64,000 nucleotides of DNA, taken from the NCBI RefSeq assembly GCF_009363255.1, contig NZ_CP045318.1:3523501-3587500 (forward strand), in the 5' to 3' direction. The position numbers were made by a program, and so were the translations under genes. The DNA is from Roseivivax sp. THAF197b. Lineage in GTDB: Bacteria; Pseudomonadota; Alphaproteobacteria; Rhodobacterales; Rhodobacteraceae. Below the pieces are notes generated by a model that saw only the letters and a program-made list of their open reading frames with translations, made no database searches and was not told where the DNA came from. Positions 17,971 to 26,507 of the stretch are shown piece after piece; the first letter of the stretch is position 1, and each line of letters begins with the position of its first letter.

Positions 17971-19350
17971 ATGCAGACGACCTTCACACCCGAACAGCTC
18001 AAGGATGCCGATGTCGCGCGCTCGAACGAAATCCTGCGCAATTGCGTGCATTGCGGGTTTTGCACGGCGACCTGCCCGACCTATCAGGTGCTGGGTGACG
18101 AACTCGACAGCCCGCGCGGGCGCATCTACCTGATCAAGGACATGCTCGAGAACGAGCGCGTGCCGGACGACAAGACCGTCAAGCATATCGACCGCTGCCT
18201 CAGCTGCCTCGCCTGCATGACGACCTGTCCCTCGGGTGTGCATTACATGCACCTCGTCGATCACGCCCGCGCCTATATCGAAGAGAAATATGAACGCCCC
18301 TGGCAGGACCGCGCGTTGCGCTGGGTTCTGGCGCGCATCCTGCCCTATCCGGGCCGCTTCCGGCTGGCGCTGCTGGGCGCCAAGATCGGACGCCCGTTTG
18401 CAAAGCTCATGCCCGATGTGCGCCTGCAGGCCATGCTGGAGATGGCACCGAAGACCATCCCGCCGGTCAGCAGCAACGACGATCCGCAGACCTTCCCCGC
18501 CAAGGGCCAAAGGAAGATGCGGGTCGCGCTGATGACGGGCTGTGCGCAACGCGCGCTCAACACGGATATCAACGATGCGACCATTCGCCTTCTGACCCGG
18601 CTGGGCGCCGAGGTGGTAATCGCCGAGGGCATCGGCTGCTGCGGCGCGCTCACCCACCACATGGGAAAGATCGACGAAAGCCACGGGACAGCGGCCAAGA
18701 ACATCCGCGCCTGGGCACGCGAGATGGACGGCGAGGGCCTCGATGCGGTGGTGATCAATACCAGCGGATGCGGCACGACCGTAAAGGATTACGGCCACAT
18801 GTTCCGCACCACGGACATGGCGAAGGACGCCGCCCGCGTCTCAGAGATCGCCCGCGATGTCTCCGAGGTGCTGAACGAATTGATGGCCACACCCGAGACC
18901 GACACGGCGCAAGAAGCGCGCGAGGGGATCGCGGGCACCGACGCGGCGGCGGGGCATGGCATCTACGCGCCGCCCAAGGGCGCCTCCGGTGGCGCCATGC
19001 GCGTGGCTTATCACGCCGCCTGTTCGCTGCAGCACGGCCAGCAAATCAAGACATACCCCAAGGCCCTTCTGAAGAAGGCCGGTTTCGAGGTGGTGGAGCC
19101 GGCCGACAGCCATCTCTGCTGCGGTTCTGCAGGCACCTACAACCTGATGCAGCCCGTGATCTCCAAGCAGTTGAAAGAGCGGAAGGTCCGTACGCTCGAG
19201 GCGAAGTCGCCCGAAGTGATCGCCGCGGGCAATATCGGCTGCATGATGCAGATCGGCGGCGGCACGGATGTGCCCGTCGTCCATACGGTCGAGCTTCTGG
19301 ATTGGGCTACGGGCGGGCCGAAGCCGCCCAAGCTGATGGAAACAGAGTAA
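17971..19350 (+). CDS. glcF: Glycolate oxidase iron-sulfur subunit GlcF
   Basis: A 459-residue protein with two [4Fe-4S] motifs, CVHCGFCTATCP near residue 25 and CLSCLACMTTCPSG near residue 75, followed by two Cys-rich CCG domains (GIGCCGALTHH; DSHLCCGSAGTYNL). It transfers electrons from the GlcD/GlcE flavins to the respiratory chain. It begins 9 bases after the small membrane gene. Confidence 0.96.
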   Translation: MQTTFTPEQLKDADVARSNEILRNCVHCGFCTATCPTYQVLGDELDSPRGRIYLIKDMLENERVPDDKTVKHIDRCLSCLACMTTCPSGVHYMHLVDHARAYIEEKYERPWQDRALRWVLARILPYPGRFRLALLGAKIGRPFAKLMPDVRLQAMLEMAPKTIPPVSSNDDPQTFPAKGQRKMRVALMTGCAQRALNTDINDATIRLLTRLGAEVVIAEGIGCCGALTHHMGKIDESHGTAAKNIRAWAREMDGEGLDAVVINTSGCGTTVKDYGHMFRTTDMAKDAARVSEIARDVSEVLNELMATPETDTAQEAREGIAGTDAAAGHGIYAPPKGASGGAMRVAYHAACSLQHGQQIKTYPKALLKKAGFEVVEPADSHLCCGSAGTYNLMQPVISKQLKERKVRTLEAKSPEVIAAGNIGCMMQIGGGTDVPVVHTVELLDWATGGPKPPKLMETE

Positions 19351-19438
19351 CCCGCAGATCGAAACAAGATCGCAAAGATATGCCACATTGGTGACACGCC
19401 GGGCCGCGAGGCAGGGTGAAACCACCAGGGATTCCTTT

Positions 19439-20284
19439 GTGACGCGCTGCCAACGCCTTCTTGTCGCCTGCCTCTGTACGGGGCTCTTCGCCGGTCCTGC
19501 CTCGGGACAGGGCATTACCCAGCTGTTCGGTGGCGGCCCGGAGGGCGATTGGGGGGCCGTTGGGCGACTGGAATTCAAGGACAAGGCTTTTTGCACCGGG
19601 GCTCTGATCTCTGAGGCGCTGGTCTTGACCGCCGCCCATTGCCTCTTCGATCGCGATACCGGCGCGCCGGTGCCCGTCGAGGAGATGGAATTCCTGGCAG
19701 GCTGGGAGAACGGGCGCGCCGCCGCCTATCGCCGGGTGCGCCGCGCGGTCGCCCATCCGGATTTCGATTTCACCTCGGCAACCGACAGCGCGCGCGTCCG
19801 GCATGACCTCGCCCTGTTGGAATTGCAGCACCCGATCCGCAACACCACGATCACGGCCTTCGCCACCGACGAGGACCCCGAGGCAGGCGATGACGTCGGC
19901 GTCGTCTCTTACGGTCGCCGCGACGAGACCGCGCCGGACCTGCAGGAGCGCTGCGATGTCCTGTCACGACAGGACGGTATCATCGTGATGTCTTGCGCGG
20001 TTGATTTCGGCGCGTCCGGCGCGCCCGTCTTCTCCTTCGAAAGCGGCACCCCGCGGATCGTCTCGGTCGTGTCCGCGAAAGCCCAAGTCGGGGAGGACGC
20101 GGTATCGCTCGGGGTAATTTTGGGCGGCACCCTGGATGTCCTGCGCGACTTGCTCGACGCCGAGATCGACCAGTCGCGCCCACCCGGCGTGAAGACCATC
20201 ACCGGATCGGGCCGTCCCGCCACCGCCGCGAAATTTCTGCGCCCCGCGGAGCGCGAGGCGGAGACCGGCGCTGCCTCGGAATAA
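19439..20284 (+). CDS. Secreted trypsin-like serine protease
   Basis: The GTG at 19439 was chosen because AGGG lies 8 bases upstream and it gives a clean signal peptide (TRCQRLLVACLCTGLFAGPASG). The 281-residue product has the S1 triad His67 in LTAAHC, Asp123 in HDLALLEL and Ser193 in GASGAP. The GASG form replaces the usual GDSG, as in several bacterial S1 proteins. It should be a periplasmic or secreted endopeptidase. A C-terminal tail of about 50 residues is low-complexity and charged. Confidence 0.87.
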   Translation: MTRCQRLLVACLCTGLFAGPASGQGITQLFGGGPEGDWGAVGRLEFKDKAFCTGALISEALVLTAAHCLFDRDTGAPVPVEEMEFLAGWENGRAAAYRRVRRAVAHPDFDFTSATDSARVRHDLALLELQHPIRNTTITAFATDEDPEAGDDVGVVSYGRRDETAPDLQERCDVLSRQDGIIVMSCAVDFGASGAPVFSFESGTPRIVSVVSAKAQVGEDAVSLGVILGGTLDVLRDLLDAEIDQSRPPGVKTITGSGRPATAAKFLRPAEREAETGAASE

Positions 20285-20362
20285 CGTTCAGGCGCGCCAC
20301 ATATGCAAGGAAAGTCAGCGATCCCAATGGATTGCTCCGGATCGACATTTGCGATTGCGGGT

Positions 20363-20391
20363 CTTGAAAGCCTCGAAGACGCATCCCATTT
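20363..20391 (+). promoter_or_regulatory. Sigma-32 (RpoH) type heat-shock promoter of the Hsp20 gene
   Basis: CTTGAAA at 20363-20369 exactly matches the sigma-32 -35 element; TCCCATTT at 20384-20391 matches 7 of 8 of the CCCCATNT -10 element, with a 14-base spacer. It lies about 100 bases upstream of the small heat-shock protein start, the gene class it would control. Confidence 0.82.
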
Positions 20392-20493
20392 CTGATCCGT
20401 CGGGACGCCGCATCAGGGTCCCGGCATCTCCAGACGCCTGTCCCGGACGGGAAGGCGCATTCCAGAATGGTATCGCTCACAGGAGGATAACCC

Positions 20494-20967
20494 ATGCGTA
20501 GCTTTGATTTCGCACCGCTTTACCGTGCAACCGTCGGTTTCGATCAGATCGCCGACATGATGGACCGGGTTCTGGCATCCGATGTCGCCCAGCCCACCTA
20601 CCCGCCCTACAACATCGAGAAGACGGCGGATGACGCCTACCGCATCTCGATCGCCGTTGCGGGCTTTTCCGAGAATGATCTGTCTGTCGAGGTGAAGGAC
20701 CACGCGCTTGTCGTCGCCGCCCGCAAGGCCGACGAGGATGAAGGCCGCACCTACCTGCATCGCGGCATCGCCACCCGCGCCTTCGAGCGTCGCTTCCAGC
20801 TCGCTGACCATGTCCGAGTAATTGGCGCATCGCACACTGATGGCATGCTGCATATCGATCTGGAGCGCGAGATCCCCGAGGCGCTGAAACCGCGCCGCAT
20901 CGCGATCCAGAAGGTCGATACGGTCGAAACCCGCAAGGACGTGCTCGAGGCCGACAAGGTCAACTGA
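20494..20967 (+). CDS. Small heat-shock protein, Hsp20/IbpA family
   Basis: A 157-residue protein with the alpha-crystallin domain (about residues 38-130): YPPYNIEKTADDAYRISIAVAGF at its start, and LHRGIATRAFERRFQLADHVRV, typical of IbpA-class proteins in Proteobacteria. It binds unfolding proteins and holds them for DnaK/ClpB refolding. A strong AGGAGG at 20481 fixes the start. A sigma-32 promoter lies upstream and a terminator downstream, so it is monocistronic. Confidence 0.95.
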   Translation: MRSFDFAPLYRATVGFDQIADMMDRVLASDVAQPTYPPYNIEKTADDAYRISIAVAGFSENDLSVEVKDHALVVAARKADEDEGRTYLHRGIATRAFERRFQLADHVRVIGASHTDGMLHIDLEREIPEALKPRRIAIQKVDTVETRKDVLEADKVN

Positions 20968-21003
20968 TCCGGCCCGTTTCACCGATATACCGTCGAAACG
21001 CGA

Positions 21004-21034
21004 ACGCCCCGGCCATACCCGGGGCGTTTTGTTT
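21004..21034 (+). terminator. Rho-independent terminator of the Hsp20 gene
   Basis: A perfect 9-bp stem (ACGCCCCGG at 21004-21012, complement at 21019-21027) with a 6-base loop runs into TTTTGTTT. It lies 37 bases after the Hsp20 stop. Confidence 0.9.
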
Positions 21035-21052
21035 GACAGAACGTCTGGACGG

Positions 21053-22534
21053 TCAGACCGTCAGGCAGACGTACTTCATCTCCATGTATTCCTCGATGCC
21101 GTGATGGCTGCCTTCGCGGCCAAGGCCCGATTGCTTCACGCCGCCGAAGGGTGCGACCTCGGTCGAGATGAGGCCGGTATTCACGCCGACGATGCCGTAT
21201 TCCAGCTCTTCGGCGACCTTCCAGACACGGCTGAGGTCCTTGGCGTAGAAATAGGAGGCCAGGCCGAAGATCGTGTCGTTCGCCATGGCGATCACGTCGT
21301 CGACGTCATCGAACTTGAAGAGCGGCGCGAGCGGGCCGAAGGTTTCCTCCTTCGCGAAGGCCATCTCCTGCGTGGCGCCGGTGACGATGGCAGGATGGAA
21401 GAAGTTTCCGTCTGCGTCATCCTTGTCGGAACCGAGGATCAGCGTCGCGCCCTTCGAGGTGGCGTCGCGGATATGCTCCTGCACCTTGTCGATGGCATCG
21501 CGGGTGATGAGCGGGCCCAGATCGACAGCGTCTTCGGACAGCCCGTCGCCCACTTTCAGCTTCTCAACCGCCGCCTTCAGCTTCTGTGCAAACTCGTCAT
21601 AGACGCCCGATTGCACGTAGAGGCGGTTGGCACAGACACAGGTCTGGCCGTTGTTGCGGAACTTGCAGGCGATGGCGCCTTCCACGGCCGCATCGATATC
21701 GGCGTCGTCAAAGACGATGAAGGGCGCGTTGCCGCCAAGCTCCATGGAGCATTTCATCACCTGGTCGGCGGCCTGACGCAGCAGGATGCGGCCCACCTCG
21801 GTGGAGCCGGTGAAGGTCAGCTTGCGGACCTTTTCGTTCTCGCAGAACTCCTTGCCGACCTCGGAGGCCGAGGAGGAGGGCACCACGTTGAAGACGCCTG
21901 CAGGGATGCCCGCGCGCTCGGCCAGAACGCCCAGCGCGATGGCCGAAAGCGGCGTCTCGGCGGCGGGGCGTGCCACGAAGGAACAGCCCGCGGCCAGTGC
22001 CGGGGCCGCCTTGCGGGTGATCATCGCGTTGGGGAAGTTCCAAGGGGTGATCGAGGCGGCCACACCGATGGGCTGCTTCATCACGAGGATGCGCTTGTCG
22101 CGCCCGTGGCCCGGAATTTGTTCACCGAGGACGCGCTTGGCCTCTTCGGCGAAGAACTCCACGAAGGAGGCGCCATAGGCGATTTCGCCCTTGGCTTCGG
22201 CCAGCGGCTTGCCCTGCTCGGCGGTCATGATCTTGCCGAGGTCTTCCTGGTTTTCCATCATCAGGTCGAACCATTTGCGCAGGACGTTTGCGCGCTCCTT
22301 GCCGGTCCATTTGGCCCAGTCCTTCTGCGCGGCATAGGCCGCGTCGATGGCCTTTCCGACCTGCGCGCGGGACAGATCCGCGACCTTGGCGATGACATCG
22401 CCCCGCGCGGGGTTGGTCACTTCGAACGTGCCGTCATCGCCGTCGATCCAGTCGCCGCCGACATAGGCGCGGCTTTCCAGCAGGCTGGGGTCCCGCAGGA
22501 GCTCGGGAAGGTTTGTGGTTTGGTCGAGCATCAC
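21053..22534 (-). CDS. gabD: NAD(P)-dependent succinate-semialdehyde dehydrogenase, GabD type
   Basis: A 493-residue aldehyde dehydrogenase. Catalytic residues are Cys299 (NNGQTCVCANR) and Glu265 (SMELGGNAP); the cofactor loop is FTGSTEVGR and the fold markers TPWNFPNAM and EETFGPL are present. The C-terminal GREGSHHGIEEYMEMKYVCL is characteristic of GabD, which oxidises succinate semialdehyde to succinate in GABA breakdown. The usual Lys of the KPA motif is Arg189 (ARPAAETP), which may affect the preference between NADP and NAD. It is divergent from the hydrolase gene. Confidence 0.92.
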   Translation of the reverse strand: MMLDQTTNLPELLRDPSLLESRAYVGGDWIDGDDGTFEVTNPARGDVIAKVADLSRAQVGKAIDAAYAAQKDWAKWTGKERANVLRKWFDLMMENQEDLGKIMTAEQGKPLAEAKGEIAYGASFVEFFAEEAKRVLGEQIPGHGRDKRILVMKQPIGVAASITPWNFPNAMITRKAAPALAAGCSFVARPAAETPLSAIALGVLAERAGIPAGVFNVVPSSSASEVGKEFCENEKVRKLTFTGSTEVGRILLRQAADQVMKCSMELGGNAPFIVFDDADIDAAVEGAIACKFRNNGQTCVCANRLYVQSGVYDEFAQKLKAAVEKLKVGDGLSEDAVDLGPLITRDAIDKVQEHIRDATSKGATLILGSDKDDADGNFFHPAIVTGATQEMAFAKEETFGPLAPLFKFDDVDDVIAMANDTIFGLASYFYAKDLSRVWKVAEELEYGIVGVNTGLISTEVAPFGGVKQSGLGREGSHHGIEEYMEMKYVCLTV

Positions 22535-22613
22535 GCTCTCCTTTCAATTTACAGCGGGGATGGACCCCAAATTTCTGCGCGGTATGGTCGCTGCAAAGCG
22601 ACCGGAGACATTC

Positions 22614-23408
22614 ATGGAACTCGATGACGCATACGCAAATGCACCTCACATACCCGATGCCGAGGCCTACCCTGCGCGTTGGGCCGAGAAGGCACAGGCG
22701 TTGCGGAGCAAGCTTGGCGCGGTGAACCGCGCTCGGCTGGGTCTGATGTACGGGCATGGAACGCGAAATGCCATAGACCTGTTCCTGCCTCTGCGCCGCC
22801 CCGAAGGCCTTCTGGTCTTCGTGCATGGCGGCTATTGGCTGCGCTTCGGCCGCGAGGACTGGTCGCATCTGGCGGAAGGCCCCATGGCCCATCGCTGGGC
22901 GGTGGCGATGCCCTCCTACGATCTGTGCCCGCGGGTGCGGATCGCCGACATCACTCGTCAGATTGCCGATGCGATCGCCGTGGCCGCGCATGAGGTGCCG
23001 AACGTGCCGATCCGCCTGGCGGGCCATTCCGCGGGCGGGCATCTCGTCTCGCGCATGCTGGCCCCGGACATGCTGCCCGAGGATGTCGCATCGCGGATCG
23101 AAGCGGTCATGCCGATCTCGCCGCTTTGCGATCTGGAGCCGCTTCTGAAGACCTCGATGAATGCCGAGCTGGGCCTCGATGCCGACAGCGCGCGTGCCGA
23201 GAGCCCGCTGCATCAGCCGAAACCGTCCGTGCCGGTGACGGTCTGGGTCGGCGCCGAGGAGCGGCCCGTATTTCTGGATCAGGCGCGCTGGCTTTCGGAG
23301 GCCTGGGGCGCCGATCTGGTGGAAGATGCGGGGCGGCATCATTTCGACGTCATCGACGGGCTGGAAGATCCCGACAGCCGGATGACGAAGGTCGTGCTCG
23401 GCCTCTGA
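22614..23408 (+). CDS. Alpha/beta hydrolase, kynurenine formamidase-like
   Basis: About 264 residues from the ATG at 22614, chosen for the GGAGA upstream; in-frame ATGs at 22560 and 22584 overlap or approach the gabD leader. HGGYW at 71-75 is the oxyanion-hole motif of kynurenine formamidases and related esterases, and Ser139 in GHSAGG is the nucleophile. RHHFDVI near the end should carry the catalytic His. The role could be N-formylkynurenine hydrolysis or another small ester or amide; no kyn genes are adjacent. Confidence 0.82.
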   Translation: MELDDAYANAPHIPDAEAYPARWAEKAQALRSKLGAVNRARLGLMYGHGTRNAIDLFLPLRRPEGLLVFVHGGYWLRFGREDWSHLAEGPMAHRWAVAMPSYDLCPRVRIADITRQIADAIAVAAHEVPNVPIRLAGHSAGGHLVSRMLAPDMLPEDVASRIEAVMPISPLCDLEPLLKTSMNAELGLDADSARAESPLHQPKPSVPVTVWVGAEERPVFLDQARWLSEAWGADLVEDAGRHHFDVIDGLEDPDSRMTKVVLGL

Positions 23409-23435
23409 GGGTCGCGCCCCGTGGGGAGGGCGGGA

Positions 23436-23497
23436 GCGAGGGGCCAGCCCCTCGCGCTCCCCGGAGGTATTTCTGGTCCGGTCGTGACAGGGGCGGC
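23436..23497. repeat. Intergenic repeat, copy 2: hairpin plus conserved 20-mer
   Basis: A 9-bp hairpin (GCGAGGGGC at 23436-23444, GCCCCTCGC at 23447-23455) precedes CCGGAGGTATTTCTGGTCCG and CGTGACAGG, which match copy 1 near 13222-13251 almost base for base while the hairpin stems differ. The rest of the 316-base gap before the creatinase gene shows nothing further apart from its AGGAGGGG ribosome site near 23709. Confidence 0.6.
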
Positions 23498-23724
23498 GCG
23501 CTCCTCCGTTGAGGTGGGTCGCACGGATGAGAAGGGGCGCTTGCGCGACGCTTGAGGCGCAATGGGCGCTTGCCTGAACCCTTGTTTCGGGGAATATGGC
23601 GACATGGCCGGGCGATGGCGTCGCCCCGATGGCCTTTTCCATCCGTCCTGAACGCCGGGACCTTTCTGCGCGCCATGAAGGCCTGGGAAGGGCCGCGCGG
23701 CGCGTGACCAGGAGGGGTTCACCC

Positions 23725-24930
23725 ATGGATCGACCACATTTCTATCCCTGTCACAACGGCGAGAAGGCCGTGCTGCCCTTCGAGGGCGCCGAATACGAGG
23801 CGCGCCTGGCCGGGTTGCGGCAGTCGATGGCGGCGGCGGGGCTCGATGCCTGCCTGCTGACCTCGATGCACAATGTCGCCTATTACTCGGGCTTTCTCTA
23901 TTGCAGCTTCGGGCGGCCCTACGGTCTTGTCGTGACGCGCGAGGCTTGCGTGACGCTGTCAGCCGGGATCGATGCGGGCCAGCCCTGGCGGCGCTCCTAC
24001 GGGGATCAGCTGACCTATACCGACTGGACCCGCGATAATTTCTGGCGCGCAGCCGCGCATGTCGCGGGCACTGGTTTGCGCATCGGAATCGAGGGCGATC
24101 ACATGACGATCGCGGCGCGGGACCGGCTGACCGCTTTTCTGGAGCCTTCGGAAATCGTGGATATCGCGCCCGCCACGATGCGCCAGCGCATGGTCAAATC
24201 GCCCGCAGAGATTGCCTTGATCCGCGCCGGTGCCGCCGTGGCTGATGTGGGTGGCTATGCCATTCGGGACGCAATCGCCGAGGGCGCGCGCGAGATCGAT
24301 ATCGCCATGGCGGGCCGCGATGCGATGGAGCGCGAGATCGCCGAACGCTTTCCCGATGCGGAATATCGCGACACCTGGGTCTGGTTCCAGTCGGGGCTGA
24401 ACACCGATGGCGCGCATAACCCCGTGACCGCGCGCAAGCTCGAGCGCGGCGACATCCTGAGCCTCAACACCTTCCCGATGATTTCCGGCTATTACACCGC
24501 GCTCGAGCGGACGCTGTTTGTGGGCGCGGTCGATGACGCCTCCCGCGCGATCTGGGAGGCCAATGTCGGCGCGCATGAGCTGGGCATGTCACTTCTGAAG
24601 CCGGGCATGCGCTGTTCGGAGGTGACCGAGGGCGTGAACACTTTCTTCACCGAGCGGGATCTCCTGCAATATCGCACCTTCGGCTATGGCCATTCCTTCG
24701 GCGTCCTGTCGCATTATTACGGGCGCGAAGCGGGGCTGGAGCTGCGCGAGGATATCGACACGGTGCTGGAGCCGGGCATGGTCATTTCTATGGAGCCGAT
24801 GCTGACCCTGCCCGAGGGCATGCCCGGCGCGGGCGGCTACCGGGAGCATGACATCCTGCTCATCACCGAGGACGGCAACGAGAATATCACCGGCTATCCT
24901 TACGGGCCGGATTTCAACGTGGTCGGCTGA
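23725..24930 (+). CDS. Creatinase (creatine amidinohydrolase)
   Basis: A 401-residue pita-bread fold protein that hydrolyses creatine to sarcosine and urea. It aligns along its whole length with Pseudomonas creatinase as I recall it: FLYCSFGRPYGLVV, DAGQPWRR, WFQSGLNTDGAHNPVT, SLNTFPMISGYYTALERTLF, RTFGYGHSFG and PGAGGYREHDIL. The catalytic His is His231 and the substrate-binding Glu is Glu261, one position off the reference numbering. Unlike aminopeptidase P relatives it lacks the metal-ligand set. AGGAGGGG upstream sets the start. No creatininase or sarcosine oxidase gene is in the window. Confidence 0.94.
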   Translation: MDRPHFYPCHNGEKAVLPFEGAEYEARLAGLRQSMAAAGLDACLLTSMHNVAYYSGFLYCSFGRPYGLVVTREACVTLSAGIDAGQPWRRSYGDQLTYTDWTRDNFWRAAAHVAGTGLRIGIEGDHMTIAARDRLTAFLEPSEIVDIAPATMRQRMVKSPAEIALIRAGAAVADVGGYAIRDAIAEGAREIDIAMAGRDAMEREIAERFPDAEYRDTWVWFQSGLNTDGAHNPVTARKLERGDILSLNTFPMISGYYTALERTLFVGAVDDASRAIWEANVGAHELGMSLLKPGMRCSEVTEGVNTFFTERDLLQYRTFGYGHSFGVLSHYYGREAGLELREDIDTVLEPGMVISMEPMLTLPEGMPGAGGYREHDILLITEDGNENITGYPYGPDFNVVG

Positions 24931-24944
24931 TCGGGGGAGAGAGG

Positions 24945-24978
24945 CCGCCCCGCCCTCCGGGAGGGATGGGCGGGGCGG
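24945..24978 (+). terminator. GC-rich hairpin after the creatinase gene
   Basis: A perfect 11-bp stem (CCGCCCCGCCC at 24945-24955, complement at 24968-24978) with a 12-base loop begins 14 bases after the creatinase stop. There is no T tract, so it may act as a transcript-end stabiliser or a Rho-assisted terminator. The rest of the 226-base gap shows no gene. Confidence 0.5.
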
Positions 24979-25156
24979 ACGTCATGTTCAGGGCGCAGTC
25001 TTGGGCCCCAAGCAGGTCCGGGGAGACGCGGCAGACCCGCCGACGGAATACGCGGCACGCGCGCAATGATCGCAGCGACGGCACGTGACCCCTTGGATCG
25101 CAGGCGCCAAAGGGCCAGATTGACGGAAGGCATTCGCAGCAAAGGACCGCCCCGCC

Positions 25157-25789
25157 ATGGCATATGTGAAATGGACGCTGATCGCGCTTTGGTGGATCGT
25201 GGTGCTGGCCTTCCTGCATTACACTCTGCCGCAAAACGATATCGCGCGCATCACCGACACCTATGAGAAGCGCGAGGATATCGGCTCCAACGCGCTGTTC
25301 TGGGCGCGCGGCGATGCCGGATCGGCACAGACCGACAGCCGGGACGTTTTCTTCATCCAGACCCGCCGCGCGGGCGATGACATCATGGTCTACCGCAACG
25401 AGGATACCGGCTGGGGCTGGCCGCCCTTCTTCAAGTTCGACAGCTCGAACCTGCAAGCGGAAGCCGCCGATCTGCGTTCCACAGCCGATGCGCCTGCCTG
25501 GGTGGCGATCCGGCATTACGGCTGGCGTCTGGAGTTCCTGTCGGTCTTCCCGAACGCGCTGTCGATCAAGCCGGTCGCGGGCCCGGACGTGACCATCATC
25601 CCCTGGCGCGCGATCATCACGATGATCCTGCTCGTGGCCTTCTTCTGGGCGATCTGGGTGCGCTGGCGGCGCTTCCAGCAGGCGCGGATCGATCCGGTGC
25701 TGGATCAGGTCGAAGACAGCTTCGACGATGCCTCGGACGGCCTGCGGTCCCGCGGCAAGCGCATCTCGGATTGGTTCCGCGGGCGCTGA
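25157..25789 (+). CDS. DUF1523 family membrane protein
   Basis: A 210-residue protein with one N-terminal helix (residues 5-22), a periplasmic domain containing NEDTGWGWPPFFKFDSSNLQAEA, and a second helix near residues 153-170 followed by a basic cytoplasmic tail. The pattern fits DUF1523, an alphaproteobacterial family of unknown function. It appears to be transcribed alone. Confidence 0.82.
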   Translation: MAYVKWTLIALWWIVVLAFLHYTLPQNDIARITDTYEKREDIGSNALFWARGDAGSAQTDSRDVFFIQTRRAGDDIMVYRNEDTGWGWPPFFKFDSSNLQAEAADLRSTADAPAWVAIRHYGWRLEFLSVFPNALSIKPVAGPDVTIIPWRAIITMILLVAFFWAIWVRWRRFQQARIDPVLDQVEDSFDDASDGLRSRGKRISDWFRGR

Positions 25790-25910
25790 CCCGCCGCCAT
25801 CGCCGCGCCGCCATTGTTTCCGCTTTCGCCATAATCCCGCCGGGATCGTGGGCTACGCACAATCAAGACATCCCGCGCGAGACGGGGTTTGATGGTGTGA
25901 GGCAATCAGC

Positions 25911-26384
25911 ATGTTGGAGGCTTTGACAGCGCTCGGACTCACCCTCGTGGGCGGCACGCTCGGCGGGGCGATGATGGCGGACAGCCCGGAGGAGGACGAC
26001 GCCGTAGACCGACCCGAGAACATGAATCCGGATCACGCGCAGAATGCGGAGCCAGATCATGACCCTTCCGACACGCTGGTTCTGCCGGATATGGCCGGAA
26101 GCAGCGCAAGGTTCGACGCGTTCGATCCCGAGCGGGATCAGGTCGTGGTGGTCTTTCCCGACGCGATGGGCGCGGCGGGCATCGCTGATCTGACCTTCGA
26201 TTACGACGAGGACCGGGACGAAACCCATGTCACGCTGAGAACTCCGAACGGGCCGAGCCCGGTCTGTTGCCTCGCCGAGGTGGCACCAGGCGAGATGGAT
26301 GCGGGAAACTTCGATTTCATCTCCGCACACGACGCGGAGGCGACGCTTGGTCCCCTGTCCCACCCCGCGCCGAACGCGGTATAA
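25911..26384 (+). CDS. Hypothetical acidic protein with N-terminal hydrophobic segment
   Basis: A 157-residue protein of unknown family. It begins with a hydrophobic stretch (residues about 2-22, GLTLVGGTLGGAMM), then an Asp/Glu/Pro-rich linker and a small C-terminal domain (about 70-135) with beta-like strands DQVVVVFPD and ADLTFDYDEDRDETHV. Similar strands occur in calcium-binding secreted proteins of roseobacters, but no RTX repeat is present. It is flanked by gaps of about 120 bases on each side. Confidence 0.6.
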   Translation: MLEALTALGLTLVGGTLGGAMMADSPEEDDAVDRPENMNPDHAQNAEPDHDPSDTLVLPDMAGSSARFDAFDPERDQVVVVFPDAMGAAGIADLTFDYDEDRDETHVTLRTPNGPSPVCCLAEVAPGEMDAGNFDFISAHDAEATLGPLSHPAPNAV

Positions 26385-26507
26385 CAGGGTGCGCGTCCGG
26401 GGCGGCCCCGGGCGCAGAGAACGAGTAAGGCGGGCAAGGCCGCGCGGCTTCGGCAGAGCTTCGCATCAGCGCCCCGCCATGTGAGAAGTGAGGGCAAGGG
26501 ACGAAAG

